A stretch of DNA of 64,000 nucleotides. Source: Apoderus coryli (lineage: Eukaryota; Arthropoda; Insecta; Coleoptera; Attelabidae). The stretch lies in NCBI GenBank assembly GCA_911728435.2, contig OU452210.1:7812001-7876000 (forward strand). Direction: 5' to 3'. The notes beneath the pieces were generated by a model. It saw only the letters and a program-made list of their open reading frames with translations. It was not told the DNA's origin and ran no database searches. Each line of letters starts with the position of its first letter. Positions within the stretch are counted from its first letter, which is position 1. Shown piece by piece: positions 45,801 through 55,300 of the stretch. The position numbers were made by a program, and so were the translations under genes.

Positions 45801-47365
45801 TAAGAACAGTTGGTCATAACATTACAAGTAACGCGTTATTGTATTTTAAATCCAATTATATTTTTCTGTTCAATGTTGAATTAATTAATAATTAACCACA
45901 ATAATTACGTAATTCATGTAGTATTTATTTCAATCAAATCATGTTTTTAGCAAAAACAGTATTTCTAAATATACGGTTGATTAATCATATGAATTTATAG
46001 AGGAAAAAAATATCCAGGTTTATTTGGACACTCAGAGATATTCTGTATATATCCACTGTATGTAAGTTCAGAGTTACAAGTCGTGGCGATGGTCTCCTGA
46101 GTTTTTCGAAATTAATGTGTATATCTTATTTGTCCTGTAGGTTTTTAAGGTACTTGGAATTTCTAGCCGATAATCATTTCAAACTTAAAACTTGAAGAGT
46201 ACTTACCCGTATAAAAATGCTGCACCAGCAATACCACCCCCACATTGTGCTAAAATATACATAGTCGCTCTAAGGAATGATATCCTCTTTATTACAGCCA
46301 TTGCTATTGACACAGCCGGATTTATGTGAGCTTCTGAAATCAAAATTAGTCACATTTTAATATCCTCTCGCATTTCTGAAATATATGCATATTATAGCAC
46401 CGAAGATATGAAATATTTGACTCTTGGGAAACTTCAATATTATGTATTTATTTACATAATCATTATAGCATGAAAGTAGAGCTCGCAAAATTTACATTAT
46501 TAGCAATTTTAACGCATATGTGTTGATTTTTTATTCATACTTTATAAAACTGATAAATAAAATTAATATTTATGCACAGAAGATCAAATTTTTGGATTTT
46601 ATTTTGTTTGATAGACCATTTTTAAAATTACTAAAGACAAAAACAATTATTTCGGAAAAAATATGAGCAAATTGACCTATTTTTTGAGCTGTATTCACTC
46701 ATTGTTTCCTTATAATACATGTACCTAATCTCTATTTTATCAAAACAATAATTATGGTTTCTCTTTCATAAGCTTATCGAAATATACACTATGTACTTCT
46801 ATAACTATAACATAATAGTTCAAAAAGCAATTATCAAATAGATATTTCAAATATGTACAATGTTTGAACAAACTTTTTGACAACCGAGCTTAACGTATTT
46901 ACATTTTCGTACACAAATTTTAATAGAAATTAACAAGAAAATTTTCCTTAAATATTTAAAAACTGTCAATTTGCATTTATTTCGTGACTGAAAAAATAAC
47001 AATAACAAAAATATTTACTTACCAGATATGTGTCCAAAAAATTGTGTTAAAAACGTCATCGTGAATCCGGATGCTAACGCAGTGGCTAAAATAACTGAAG
47101 AAATTGTTACTCCACCTCCATCCACCCCCGAACCCGCTGCTGCCCCACACACCACAAACACATAAATAAACGATGCCATACATTCTGACATCACTGATTT
47201 CCAAAATTCTAATGTACGAATTTCGATTTGCATTGCAATTTTTTTGTTAGTCCGATTTATCACTGAATCATTATTTTTTCTAACTGTTTCTAGTTTTTCG
47301 AACAATGTCACTAAATGATACTCTAAGTGTTCGTCACTGGTATAATTTAAAATTTCGTCAACCAT
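27867..47365 (-). CDS. bib: Big brain, aquaporin-family neurogenic membrane protein
   Basis: Four exons on the minus strand: 47365-47023, 46333-46207, 30626-30419, 28835-27867. All have GT-AG borders and join in frame to 548 residues. In Drosophila, big brain is a MIP-family channel protein at the plasma membrane and endosomes that promotes Notch signalling in lateral inhibition. The N terminus carries IRTLEFWKSVMSECMASFIYVF. NPA motif 1 (EAHINPAVS) is at about residues 119-121 and NPA motif 2 (PCLNPAKSLGP) at 231-233. Six membrane segments end near EYIFNPN. The long cytoplasmic tail keeps family blocks such as SLYGGTKSLYCKSPPLTR, LNRSQSVY and GPLVPAQSLYP and ends in Asn/Pro/Gln-rich sequence. 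The tail is shorter than in Drosophila and lacks its long polyGln runs. The third intron is 15.6 kb and contains another gene on the opposite strand. Confidence 0.97.
33109..34059 (+). mobile_element. internally deleted piggyBac element in TTAA
   Basis: The ends CCCTACAGTGAACGGGT (33109 on) and ACCCGTTTACTGTAGGG (to 34059) are inverse matches with two differences, each flanked by the TTAA target (33105-33108, 34060-34063). Subterminal hairpins GGGTCT-N3-AGACCC and repeats of CGTTCCTTCA are present at both ends. At 951 bp it is too short for a full element; only the last part of the transposase remains. It inserted into older sequence whose right flank (34064-34149) still reads as a 27-residue open run containing NNERFWSIWSKTVFRQPY. 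Confidence 0.93.
33326..33805 (+). pseudogene. piggyBac transposase, C-terminal fragment
   Basis: Open from just after an in-frame TAA (33323-33325) to the stop at 33803-33805, about 159 codons. It begins at the deletion junction with PEIITFCNSTKCGLHTVDQL, close to the family's conserved Lys-Gly-Gly-Val-Asp region, then RNTRRWPMVILYGLMNV and GINAFVIY. It ends in the cysteine-rich C-terminal domain: CAFC, CRFC, CLQH, CQIC. The main DDD catalytic core is deleted, so it is not an enzyme. The cysteine domain is fully open, so a short protein could still be made if transcribed. The first ATG of the open run is at 33428. Confidence 0.88.
36313..36363. repeat. 51-nt hairpin in the big brain intron
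   Basis: GTTAGCATCCTTAGAGAGAAT pairs with the sequence ending at 36363 over 21 positions with one bulge; the two non-Watson-Crick positions are both G-U type if read as RNA. The loop is CGGTTTCA. It may be a foldback remnant or a structured RNA. It is short for a miRNA precursor. Confidence 0.6.
37893..37899 (+). promoter_or_regulatory. candidate TATA box of the nested LRR gene
   Basis: TATAAAA lies 57 bases before the first in-frame ATG (37950). A start about 30 bases downstream would fall near 37924. A tiny upstream ORF (ATG AAG CAT GCT TAA, 37943-37957) would overlap the 37950 ATG. In AT-rich DNA such a motif can be chance. Confidence 0.3.
37950..39410 (+). CDS. secreted leucine-rich-repeat protein with C-terminal EGF-like/cysteine-rich region, nested in a bib intron
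   Basis: Single-exon ORF of 486 codons on the strand opposite big brain, inside its large intron. A signal peptide (MCGKLVFLLVILLKFVQAF) starts at Met32 (ATG 38043), so translation may begin there; the 37950 ATG would add 31 residues in front. A short cysteine cluster (about 53-105) precedes about six to seven leucine-rich repeats (LETIILSYNSITEI, AVSLDLSWNKLVYI, LKYLNLTKNELSTV, LTSVDLSYNSIKNI), residues about 115-300. An LRR C-cap-like NPWKCEELTQLW and two cysteine-rich modules follow: CYFDTDCP...CRSHKCWDPC then CGETSVC...LTCSCPPG, and CFTDRDCNPLEVC. No C-terminal membrane segment is seen, so it is probably extracellular. I do not recognise a specific named orthologue. No frameshift; codon use resembles the neighbours. 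Confidence 0.88.
   Translation: MLKYNQLQGQLLRGYSAFGNTNNSSLHNAVNMCGKLVFLLVILLKFVQAFQNCEPDNQFKFYCMPIEYCTLYSSSCFSDHCGYYENDVTFLVKIGSTQIVPRCAFISSTVLRHIYGFNNIIRSLSARAFEHLTRLETIILSYNSITEIRKGVFNNVSAVSLDLSWNKLVYIEKGAFDGLYQLKYLNLTKNELSTVPMNYLGASVENLILSHNLLTRALINSRRYRNLTSVDLSYNSIKNIAISFDYPIILLDVTLNQLINFDFIELQSIDLIKMALNEFKTVPDHLLYLNAKQVELYPNPWKCEELTQLWNQFLRSNIKIKESEVEESKGKPICVANNNTDQYPDKLNQFLTQLKSHRICYFDTDCPRTMTCRSHKCWDPCKENLCGETSVCTAEYHTLTCSCPPGLKRNPIEIYSTCENIECFTDRDCNPLEVCVSQKCIKVDGFGFRPANVPFSTPHAEAFKPWWYDEIPKLVANSTTTTIVEN
39623..40061. mobile_element. MITE with 26-bp TIRs and TA target duplication
   Basis: CAGTGTGTACATAAAGTAAG (39623 on) matches the inverse of the sequence ending at 40061 with two differences over about 26 bp, and TA flanks both ends (39621-39622, 40062-40063). 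TA target choice and TIR style fit the Tc1/mariner group. The 439-bp interior has one plus-strand QQDGA-like run but no usable ORF. It begins 212 bp past the stop of the nested LRR gene and may contribute to its 3' end. Confidence 0.82.
44442..44794. mobile_element. palindromic non-autonomous DNA element, copy B (bib intron)
   Basis: The ends ATTGTAAATAAAACGAC (44449-44465) and the exact inverse (44771-44787), extended to about 24 bp each, define the element. A second internal 15-bp inverted repeat AGACCAAAGTCTCAT lies at 44469-44483 and 44689-44703. After it come TTGAAACATGTCTGACA and then TTTTGTGGAGTTGACGTCG, the same order as in copy A at 15756-16080. No ORF. Confidence 0.75.
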
Positions 47366-48287
47366 GTCGGCTATAAAAAGTTCTCGTGCACAATTTAATA
47401 TGTATTAAGAAATGAATGAAAAGGGCCAACCACTTGCAGTAGCCCGTGTAGAATGAAAATATAGTGGTCGCGATAAATTCAAATGTTTCGTAGTCACATG
47501 GGATGCATCTCCCTTCCACTGAGATTCAGCCAATTGTGAGCGTTGAAGAGGATCTTTTTCGTCAGTGGCGCCCTTAAATTGGGGGTTAAATGGTAACGGT
47601 TGTTTTTTTTTCAATATGTACTGAATTTTAATTAATTATTTTCGTTGAAACTAGATGAGATTAAAGGCGTTATGGATATGTTTATCGACAGGGTGTGCAA
47701 ATTAAGACAAGCATAGAATAATCAAATGGCGTTGTCGAAGAAAACAAATACTGAACTTTTACTTTGGGAGATTGTCCAGCATATGAATTTTTGGTTTTGA
47801 TTTTGATATATAGAAAGGGAGTATCATTGAAATTAATTAAAAATGTGTTCAAATTTTGCAATTTTTTAACTGGATAATGTTGAAAGCGGCAATGACCACT
47901 AATTATTTTTTTTTATTGTTTTGGTTCAAGAAAGATGAATGAGTTTATATAGTAGTAACAATGGGAAATAAGTGTTTGCATATGTTTTGCAAAAGGCGTT
48001 TGAAAAAGTGCTTTTTTATAATTAAAAATTTACAAAGAAGGATACATTAAGTAGACAGTAACCAAGCATTTCCTGAGGATGCTCTATTAACAACTTAGAC
48101 TATTTTTTTTTTTGAGTAGTTTACCTGATGCGGAATAATCTAAAACTCCATATTTCAGTTTAGTATTTATTGTAACAAATTATAGAAAAATTACTGTATT
48201 AACACTGCCTAATGTCAACACTAATTACTTTAGTAAGGTACAAAAATAAATTATATTGTTTAAAATTATGCACATAACATATTTTTA
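47366..48287. other. spacer between the Gln-rich gene and big brain
   Basis: The 0.9 kb upstream of the big brain start codon on the minus strand, so it probably carries its promoter and 5' UTR. The stretch just upstream of the ATG (47366-47600) is less AT-rich than the rest. A minus-strand open run of 69 codons at 47405-47614 has no protein signature. No TATA box is evident. Confidence 0.4.
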
Positions 48288-48289
48288 TT
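48284..48289 (-). terminator. polyadenylation signal overlapping the stop codon of the Gln-rich gene
   Basis: On the minus strand the stop TAA (48290-48288) runs directly into TAAAAA, so the string TAATAAAAAT contains AATAAA overlapping the stop. If used, the 3' UTR would be only about 10-30 bases. Other AATAAA-like strings lie further on. Confidence 0.4.
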
Positions 48290-51200
48290 AATTATTGTTA
48301 CTGAAAATATTACTGTTTGTGGGTCTAGGTACTAAATTTCTGTAATACCTAATGTTTGGGTTGTTTTGTACATAAGTATACGAGGCAGGTGTTCTAGTAG
48401 TACTACTAATACTACTGGTGCTTGATGGTGTCCGATTTCTTATTATAGCTGCCTGTTCCAGCTCTGCATCGCCTTTGTAAACTACTACAGGTTCTCGTTC
48501 TCTGTACTGTGTCCTTTGTTCTGAATAATCTTGCATTTCCCGGTACCTGAAATATGAATTTTTGTTGTGTATAAAATTGCAGTGTCGGCGTAATGTTGGT
48601 AGTCAACAAGTATTATGTTGATCTACTGTTAAAGCCAAGCACTTGTATGGGCAAATTTTAAACATTTTGTATATTTTACTGTCGCTATATAGCAACAAGG
48701 ACGCGTCATATATTCTAAAAAAAAAACAACGGCGAATCTTTAAAAGGTCTATTGTTATTATTCAGTGAAAGACTCTTTACGTGCGTTTTTGCTGCAAAAC
48801 CATTAATGAACAATGAGAGAAATCCTAAGCGTTCTGAGCCATCGTCAGAATAAACTCAGTCCCGAAATTATTTACGAGAATTTTGTCTTGAAGACGTTTA
48901 TCAAGGCTACCCTTTTGGCTGCACCAATTTATTTCCAAGACCGATTTGCAAAGTTTTACTAATTTGTCAGCAGTAGATCCGATAACTTCAGGTTCTCTAG
49001 ATTATGAGAGCACTTCAAGTTGCTAGCAGTTGGTTGGTTCAAAATATTCTTCTCACAGTACAGGAAGTAATAATTAAAAAGATCTAGATCTAGAAATTAT
49101 GGTAAGGCCTTACTGTGATGATTTTTGCATTTCGATATCCAAAAGTTGAGCTTGTTGTCGATTTCTAATGCTTTCTTCATATTTGTCCAAAGCTGCTTTA
49201 TATTTTAAAATAGCATCTTCATTAAATTGTTGATAACTTTCTGGTTGTTGTTGATGGTGCTGTTGGTATTGTGCCGTAGGTGTATTAGGGGTTTGTTGAC
49301 TTTGATATGATGCTTCTAGAGGCTGATGTTGATATTCTTCTCTGGGTATGGGGGACGATTTTATTAATTGCTGATATTTGATCGCAGGAGTTTGTTGATT
49401 TTGATACGCATCTGAAAGTGGTTGTTGATATTGTTCTCTAAGTACAGGAATAGATTTAGGAATTTGTTGGTGTTTGATCACGGGGCGTTGTTGGTACGTT
49501 ATAAATGAATCGTTTTGTTCTTGATTTTCTTTTTCATTTTCCGAAATTTGTTGATATTGTGTAGGCCTCTGATATTCTTCTCTTTGAATAATTGGACGTC
49601 TAATAACTGGTCTTTCTACTGGTTTTCCTGCAAATAATAATTAATTTTGTTACTATCTTTTAAGCTGTGATTGAAGAAGTTTCCTACTGTGACAAAAAGT
49701 TTTCTTCTCTTATGGATTAAGAAATTAATAAAACGCGAAATGTATAATTATTTGTTATTAATTTCGGAAAATATTTAGATCTATTCAAGAAATTGTAGTT
49801 GTCAGGGTTTAGGAAAACCATACAAGATTCTTACTTACCATATCGAATATTTAAAGGAAGTATTTGTCGATTCTGATCAGTGTCCACATATTTAGGATTT
49901 TGTTGTGTCTGATAAGTTATAAGCTGTTGGGGTATATCTTGTGGTGATTTTGCTTGAAATCGTCCTGGTGAAGGTGGTTTTGGTTCATAACTCTTAGGAT
50001 TTTCTTCCAATTCATCCTCTTCAGTGGCATATGGTTTAGGTATCTGTAATTTTCTCACAACAATAGGTTTTTTTGAGAATTTTTGAGAAACATATATATT
50101 TGATACAGAGCTAGCTTTGCCGTCATCAAATTTTGGACGACCATCCAAATAAGTATTTTGATATGTTTGTACATTACTTTGAGGTACTCTTGACTGTTGG
50201 TCTTCATATTGAGGTTTTCTGCAAAAATTTTCAAGTATTAAGAAATTGTTTATAATTATTTGCCTATGAACGACAATTTGTATTTAAAATGAGTTGTTTT
50301 CCTTAAGTATTGTGAACGCGCTAAAAAAAATGAGATAAAGGTATATAACCATTTTTGGGGCGACACAACCGATTTTTTGTTTTACTATGATAATCGCTTC
50401 TTGGTTTGTAAAATTATTTCTGTAAAGTTTCGATTGAAGTGAGTGTTAGAACACATTTTTTCTCTTTTAACTTAGAACAATTGTATGTGATTTTTTTTGG
50501 TAAGTAAAGTTCAGTAAGTTATATGTATAACATTGCGCTTTATGAAAAAATAAGATATACCTAGTAATTAATTCTAATCGATCGCCTTTCTTAAATTTTC
50601 GCAGTAATATTACCCAAATTTCATGAGCAACTGCGGAAACAGTGTTAATTGAGCCTCTAAAATTGTCCATAATTTATTAGTAATGCTTGAAACACGGACC
50701 TCATTATTTTTATTATCAAGTTTAATGAGGAACATGATTCACTTGGTAATGGATCTTAATTTAACAACACCGAAGGTTTCATCAAAATGATTGTAAGTAC
50801 TCAACTAAAAAGAATGACACCTTAGTTTACTTTTACTATTCCTATCAACAACATTTATTTTTGAAAACAATATTAGTTAATAAATAAGTAACTGAGAAAG
50901 CATTACTATGATATATCAACTATAATATAAAAACTTGTTTCATATCAATCAATTTTATTGATCTAGAGCTACACCCTAATGAATTAAACGAAGTGAAAAT
51001 AACAGCATTTCGCGTATTAAAAGTGAAATTTAAGCGTTGGAAATATACGAATAACCACATTTTTTTATTATTTTAAAAACCATAACTTGTACAAATATTT
51101 TTTGTACCGAAATGAAATATACATCTATAGAACCTAACTAATTATTTTCCATGGCCATGAAAACTGAGAAAAGTTACAATGCACTAGATTGTTACGAAGA

Positions 51201-54200
51201 TACGTTTTGTTTAAATGAAGATTTACAATAATTAGACTCTAAATCATTTCAACAATTATTCATTCATTTGTTGCACATAAACTAATTACAATAATGTGTA
51301 ATATGTATAGAGTATCCATTAATGCTTACACCTCCCGTTTAATAATAATTGCTAGTTCTAGTGTTTTATAGTTTCAGTAATTACCTAACGGCCGTATTCA
51401 TCAACCACTTAGGATTTAGTAACTAGTTTCTACCAGTACTAGCCAAATTTAATGGATAAATACATCGAAATCTAGTAGAGAACGACTTTTTCATTCGTTA
51501 TATGATCAGACAAAACCGTTTTAGAACTATTTGCTCTATTTACTTATTGTTTGAGCTCGAGGTCAAGAGGTTCAAGCGATTTTCAGAATTGTTTTTACCT
51601 ACCGATCAATCACATCCCTGGCTTTCAATTGGCAATTTGGTCAATTTCAGAAGATAATCGAAGTATCGCGAAATATGTAATTTTACAAACATATGGCAGA
51701 TATTACAATTATTATTATTTTTATTTTAATATATAATGGGGCTCTAGTGTGTTCATAAATGGCAACACGGTCTAAGAGTAAAGTGAATGTGTTCAAATAA
51801 ATAAATCTGATTACATTAATTCATACTTACTGAGGTTGTAAAACATACTGCACAGTAGATGGTATAATGTCTCGATTATCTTCAATCGGAGCTTTGTTTG
51901 GGTGATTTGCTCGTAAATTATTGTATGTCGTCTTCGTTGTCGGTGATACTTCTTTTAAATATTGCTCAACCGTGATAGGCTTCTTCGGTATTGTGAATCG
52001 ACTGCGTGGAATTTGTTCGTATTTAACTATCTGTTCTGATTGTTGATTTTCTTCCAGTGGATAACTATACACTATTTGTGACTTACTAGTTTGAGGCCTT
52101 CTGTAATTTTGTCTAATATAATAAATTGCCATTAAAACTTATTGCCAATTTGCTTTATAATAATTATTAAAAAGATTTTTAGACAGAAATCAAATTTCTT
52201 TTAAATGTATTTGATTTAAAAAAAAGTTAATTTCGTGTGTTTTTATTGACTTGCTCATGGTAACGGAATCAGTATCTACTAAAAATGAAATTTATTTTAT
52301 TAAAGGATAAATAATTCATTATTTTAGTGTTCAAATCGAAGTTATGTCGTATCAAATAATAAAATCAACTAAATTTGGACAGGACACGAAAACAAAATTC
52401 TGATATAAGATTTTTATTAGAAGACATTGATTTCAGCCATGATAATGGGAAATTGATCCCGAAACATGTCTGGCAGTTGATTGAATAAGTTTTTTATAAT
52501 AAATATTTTATTTTATTTCCTATCTGGAACACCACACTCTAGTGGACTACTTTTACACAAAAAAAAAAATACGTCTCGAATGTAAGTTTGTTTTTATCAC
52601 GAAGTATATTATATTTTATTGTCTAATTGTGTGTTTTATGTGTTTATTTTATATTGTCAATATCTTAATAATTTTTTTACGTAAAAAAGTACCTTGTTGA
52701 ATGAAATAAATAGTTAAAGTCAGCATCCACAAAATATTTTGAGGATGTTAACTTTAATTAAATTAGTTATTAGTTAATAAGTGGAATATAACATATTCTA
52801 CTTTTGCAGTCTCCCGGTATCGTATATATTTCCATTTATTAACTATTTGCAAATATACATAGAATGGACAAATAATTTTTTACATATCGTTTGTACCATC
52901 GCATCGTGCATAACATAGGTATAAGTACATTTTATTCTACAGGTCAAGCTCTTACGAAATTGTATTGATATTTAGAGATAATTAAAGATAATAATCTTTA
53001 TTTCTTCTATACCCTATCTTTCATCATTATTTAAAAAAATAATAATGTATTGTGGGGAAATAGTTATTTTTTGTATAAATCCTTGAACTGAATTATTTTA
53101 AATAATTAATTATTTTGAAACTCTAATAATTTTACCTAATTACTAACTACACTTCTTGCATCTTAAGATGAACAATTTCTACTTTAAGAGAAATTTTTTT
53201 ACGTACACTAAAATTAAATGAAGACATCAACAAGTTGTAAATGTTAATTAAATTAATAGAAATGAAAAAACAATATCACCTCATGTACTGAATTTCCTTT
53301 TCATTATGTTCAGTACCCTCTTGTGTATAATCGTATTCAAAAGGAACTGAATAAAATGGCCCCCTCGATTTTATCAATTGCATTTCACATTGCGTTGACG
53401 CCAATATTAGCAGGCATCCTAAAAAGTAAGACAACACCAAATGCCAATATTTTAATCTTAGAGAATCAATGTAGACAAAAAGGGAAAATAACTACTCCAC
53501 TTACTCATAAATTATTTAATATTCATAAAACATTTTTTATATCATGAACATATTAATTTGAATTGACGTTTTAGAATTCTTGGATACATGGGCACAGAAT
53601 AATATGTCTTTATGCTGTGACATGGGTATCGTTGAAAAGTTTATTAAAGAGCTGTTTAAACGTCGACTAAAACTGATTAATAACAATAATTAAAGTTGTT
53701 AGCAGAAGGCGCATTGAAGAGTTCTTTTCAATGAACAAAAAATTAAAATCACAAGTGGATTGAATTAGCCGTGTTGGAAATTCATATTAACTTCTGTTAT
53801 TTTCACTTAAATCAAACAATTTTTAAGTAAAGTAAAATATTTCCAATTTAATTATATAATATTTTACGACAACGTTGGCTTTATCACTTGATCAATAAAT
53901 TGGAAATAGTTTAACTTAAAAATTGTTTGATTTCAAGTGAAAATAACAGAAGTTAAAATCACAAGGGTTTCTGAATCATTGACTTAAACTCAAAATGTTC
54001 AGAGGACATACTTTTTCCACATTCTATCATATATGTAGCAATTTCAAATTTTCATAGGCTTCGTACTTGTTTTTTTAATCATTACGAACCTGCTCAAGTT
54101 TTTTTTTTTGTATTCTGGTGATTTAAAAATATTAACGGATCTCTACTATGATATAAGAAGACCGTTCATGTATATGGAAAGACTAAATAAATGAAAATGA

Positions 54201-55300
54201 ACAAGATTATAATAATTCCACACATCATATTATATCAACAAAACTCGTGTGGTGTCCAAACTCCTGGTAGTAATAGGAGTATTCTTAATTATTTGAATGT
54301 AACCTATTGATGTTATATCAGACTTTTATACGATTAACTTTGATGAAGGCAGAATGTTTATCTGTAAAGATATCAGATGGTAGTGTTTTTACCATTTTAC
54401 ACGAACTTTTGGGTACGCGAAAGCTCTGTGCAAAGTGGGTGCCGCGTGAGCTCACAGTCGACCAAAAACAAGAACGAAATGAGTGTTTGACGCTGTTAAA
54501 CCTCAATAAAATGTAATTCTATCGTCGATATGTGACAATAGATGAAACATGGCTTCACTATTACACACCAGAATGCAAGACATTCAGCCGGTAAGGTGAT
54601 GGCGGTTGTATTTTGGAATGCGAACGGAATAATATTCATCGACTACCTTCAAAAAGGAATCACCATCAACAGCGTCTATTACTGTGCATTTTTGGATCGA
54701 TTGAAGGCTGAAATCGCAAAGAAACAGCCACATTTGCAAAAGAAAAATGTGTTGTTTCACCAAGACAGTGCACCGTCTCACAAATCGATGAAAACTATGG
54801 CAAAATTGAATTAATTGGGCTTCGAATTGTTACCCATCTACCGTATTCGGAAGATTTAGCCCTCAGCGACTTTTTCCTGTTTTGAGATCTCAAGAGAATG
54901 CTTTCTTGAAAGATATTTAAGTCCAATGATGAAGTAATCGCTGAAACTGAGGCCTATTTTGACGAGAAAGAGAAAGCGTACTATAAAAGTTGGAAATTCG
55001 CTATACTAATCGAGTTTTGTCAAAATTTTGTATTTTTCTTACGTATCCTATGGACTTATTGAATGGCCTGTTAACTCAATGTTCTTCACTGATAGTTTTC
55101 GCGAAAGCAGTATTTTGAAGTTTATTGGTAGAACCCTTTTTGTCTCACATTTTTTGTATTAAAATTCTCGACTATTCTTAATGTTTAAAACTTAACTAAA
55201 CATTATCTAAAAAATGGAATTTTAATCACTAAATCACTAAAAATATATCACTTAATTAACTCAAAGATAAAATAAAAAATATACCTAAAATAGTATTCAT
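48288..55300 (-). CDS. secreted Gln/Tyr/Pro-rich protein of unknown function
   Basis: Six coding exons on the minus strand: 55300-55285, 53418-53280, 52112-51831, 50218-49839, 49627-49114, 48546-48288. All have GT-AG borders and phases that join to 529 residues. The first coding exon holds only MNTIL plus one base; joined to exon 2 it completes a signal peptide (MNTILGCLLILASTQC). This tiny first exon plus a TATA box is the layout of many insect cuticle and matrix genes. The mature protein is hydrophilic and rich in Gln, Tyr, Pro and Lys. Exon 5 contains two tandem copies of a roughly 35-residue unit (KxQQxxKSxPxxREEYQxxPLxxxYQxQQTP) and ends in a predicted helix (AILKYKAALDKYEESI). No known domain is seen. 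Extracellular or structural use is an inference from the signal peptide and composition. A dead mariner and an inverted repeat sit in intron 1. Confidence 0.83.
53789..53954. repeat. long inverted repeat in intron 1 of the Gln-rich gene
   Basis: 53789-53850 is the inverse of 53896-53954 with a few small gaps (AACTTCTGTTATTTTCACTT at the outer end). The 45-base centre does not pair. A 13-bp direct repeat TTAAAATCACAAG occurs at 53743-53755 and 53953-53965, possibly an imperfect target duplication. A foldback-type element is likely. Confidence 0.75.
54320..55071 (+). pseudogene. mariner (irritans-like) transposon, 5'-truncated, inactive
   Basis: The plus strand shows mariner transposase pieces in order: SDGSVFTILHELLGTRKLCAK with WVPRELTVDQKQER, then VTIDETWLHYYTPE, GKVMAVVFWNANGIIFIDYL, VLFHQDSAPSHKS, and PYSEDLALSDFFLF. 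The three catalytic Asp positions (DETW, HQD, SDFF) are still visible. It is broken by at least three in-frame stops (for example 54514-54516), two frame changes and an internal loss after TPE. The right terminal repeat is recognisable (about 55041-55071, followed by TA). No left terminal repeat or N-terminal DNA-binding domain was found, so the 5' part is lost. It is opposite in orientation to the host gene. Confidence 0.9.

Larger units (their letters stand above)
30627..46206. other. 15.6 kb big brain intron with a nested gene and repeats
   Basis: It holds, left to right: a piggyBac remnant (33109-34059), a hairpin at 36313, the nested LRR gene (37950-39410), a TA-flanked MITE (39623-40061) and palindromic element copy B (44442-44794). 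The remaining sequence is AT-rich, with A/T homopolymers and a short TTA microsatellite near 43950. No further gene is supported. Confidence 0.7.

Noticed and set aside
47405..47614. Separate small gene upstream of big brain
   Set aside because: No motif, and it lies where the bib 5' UTR and promoter should be.
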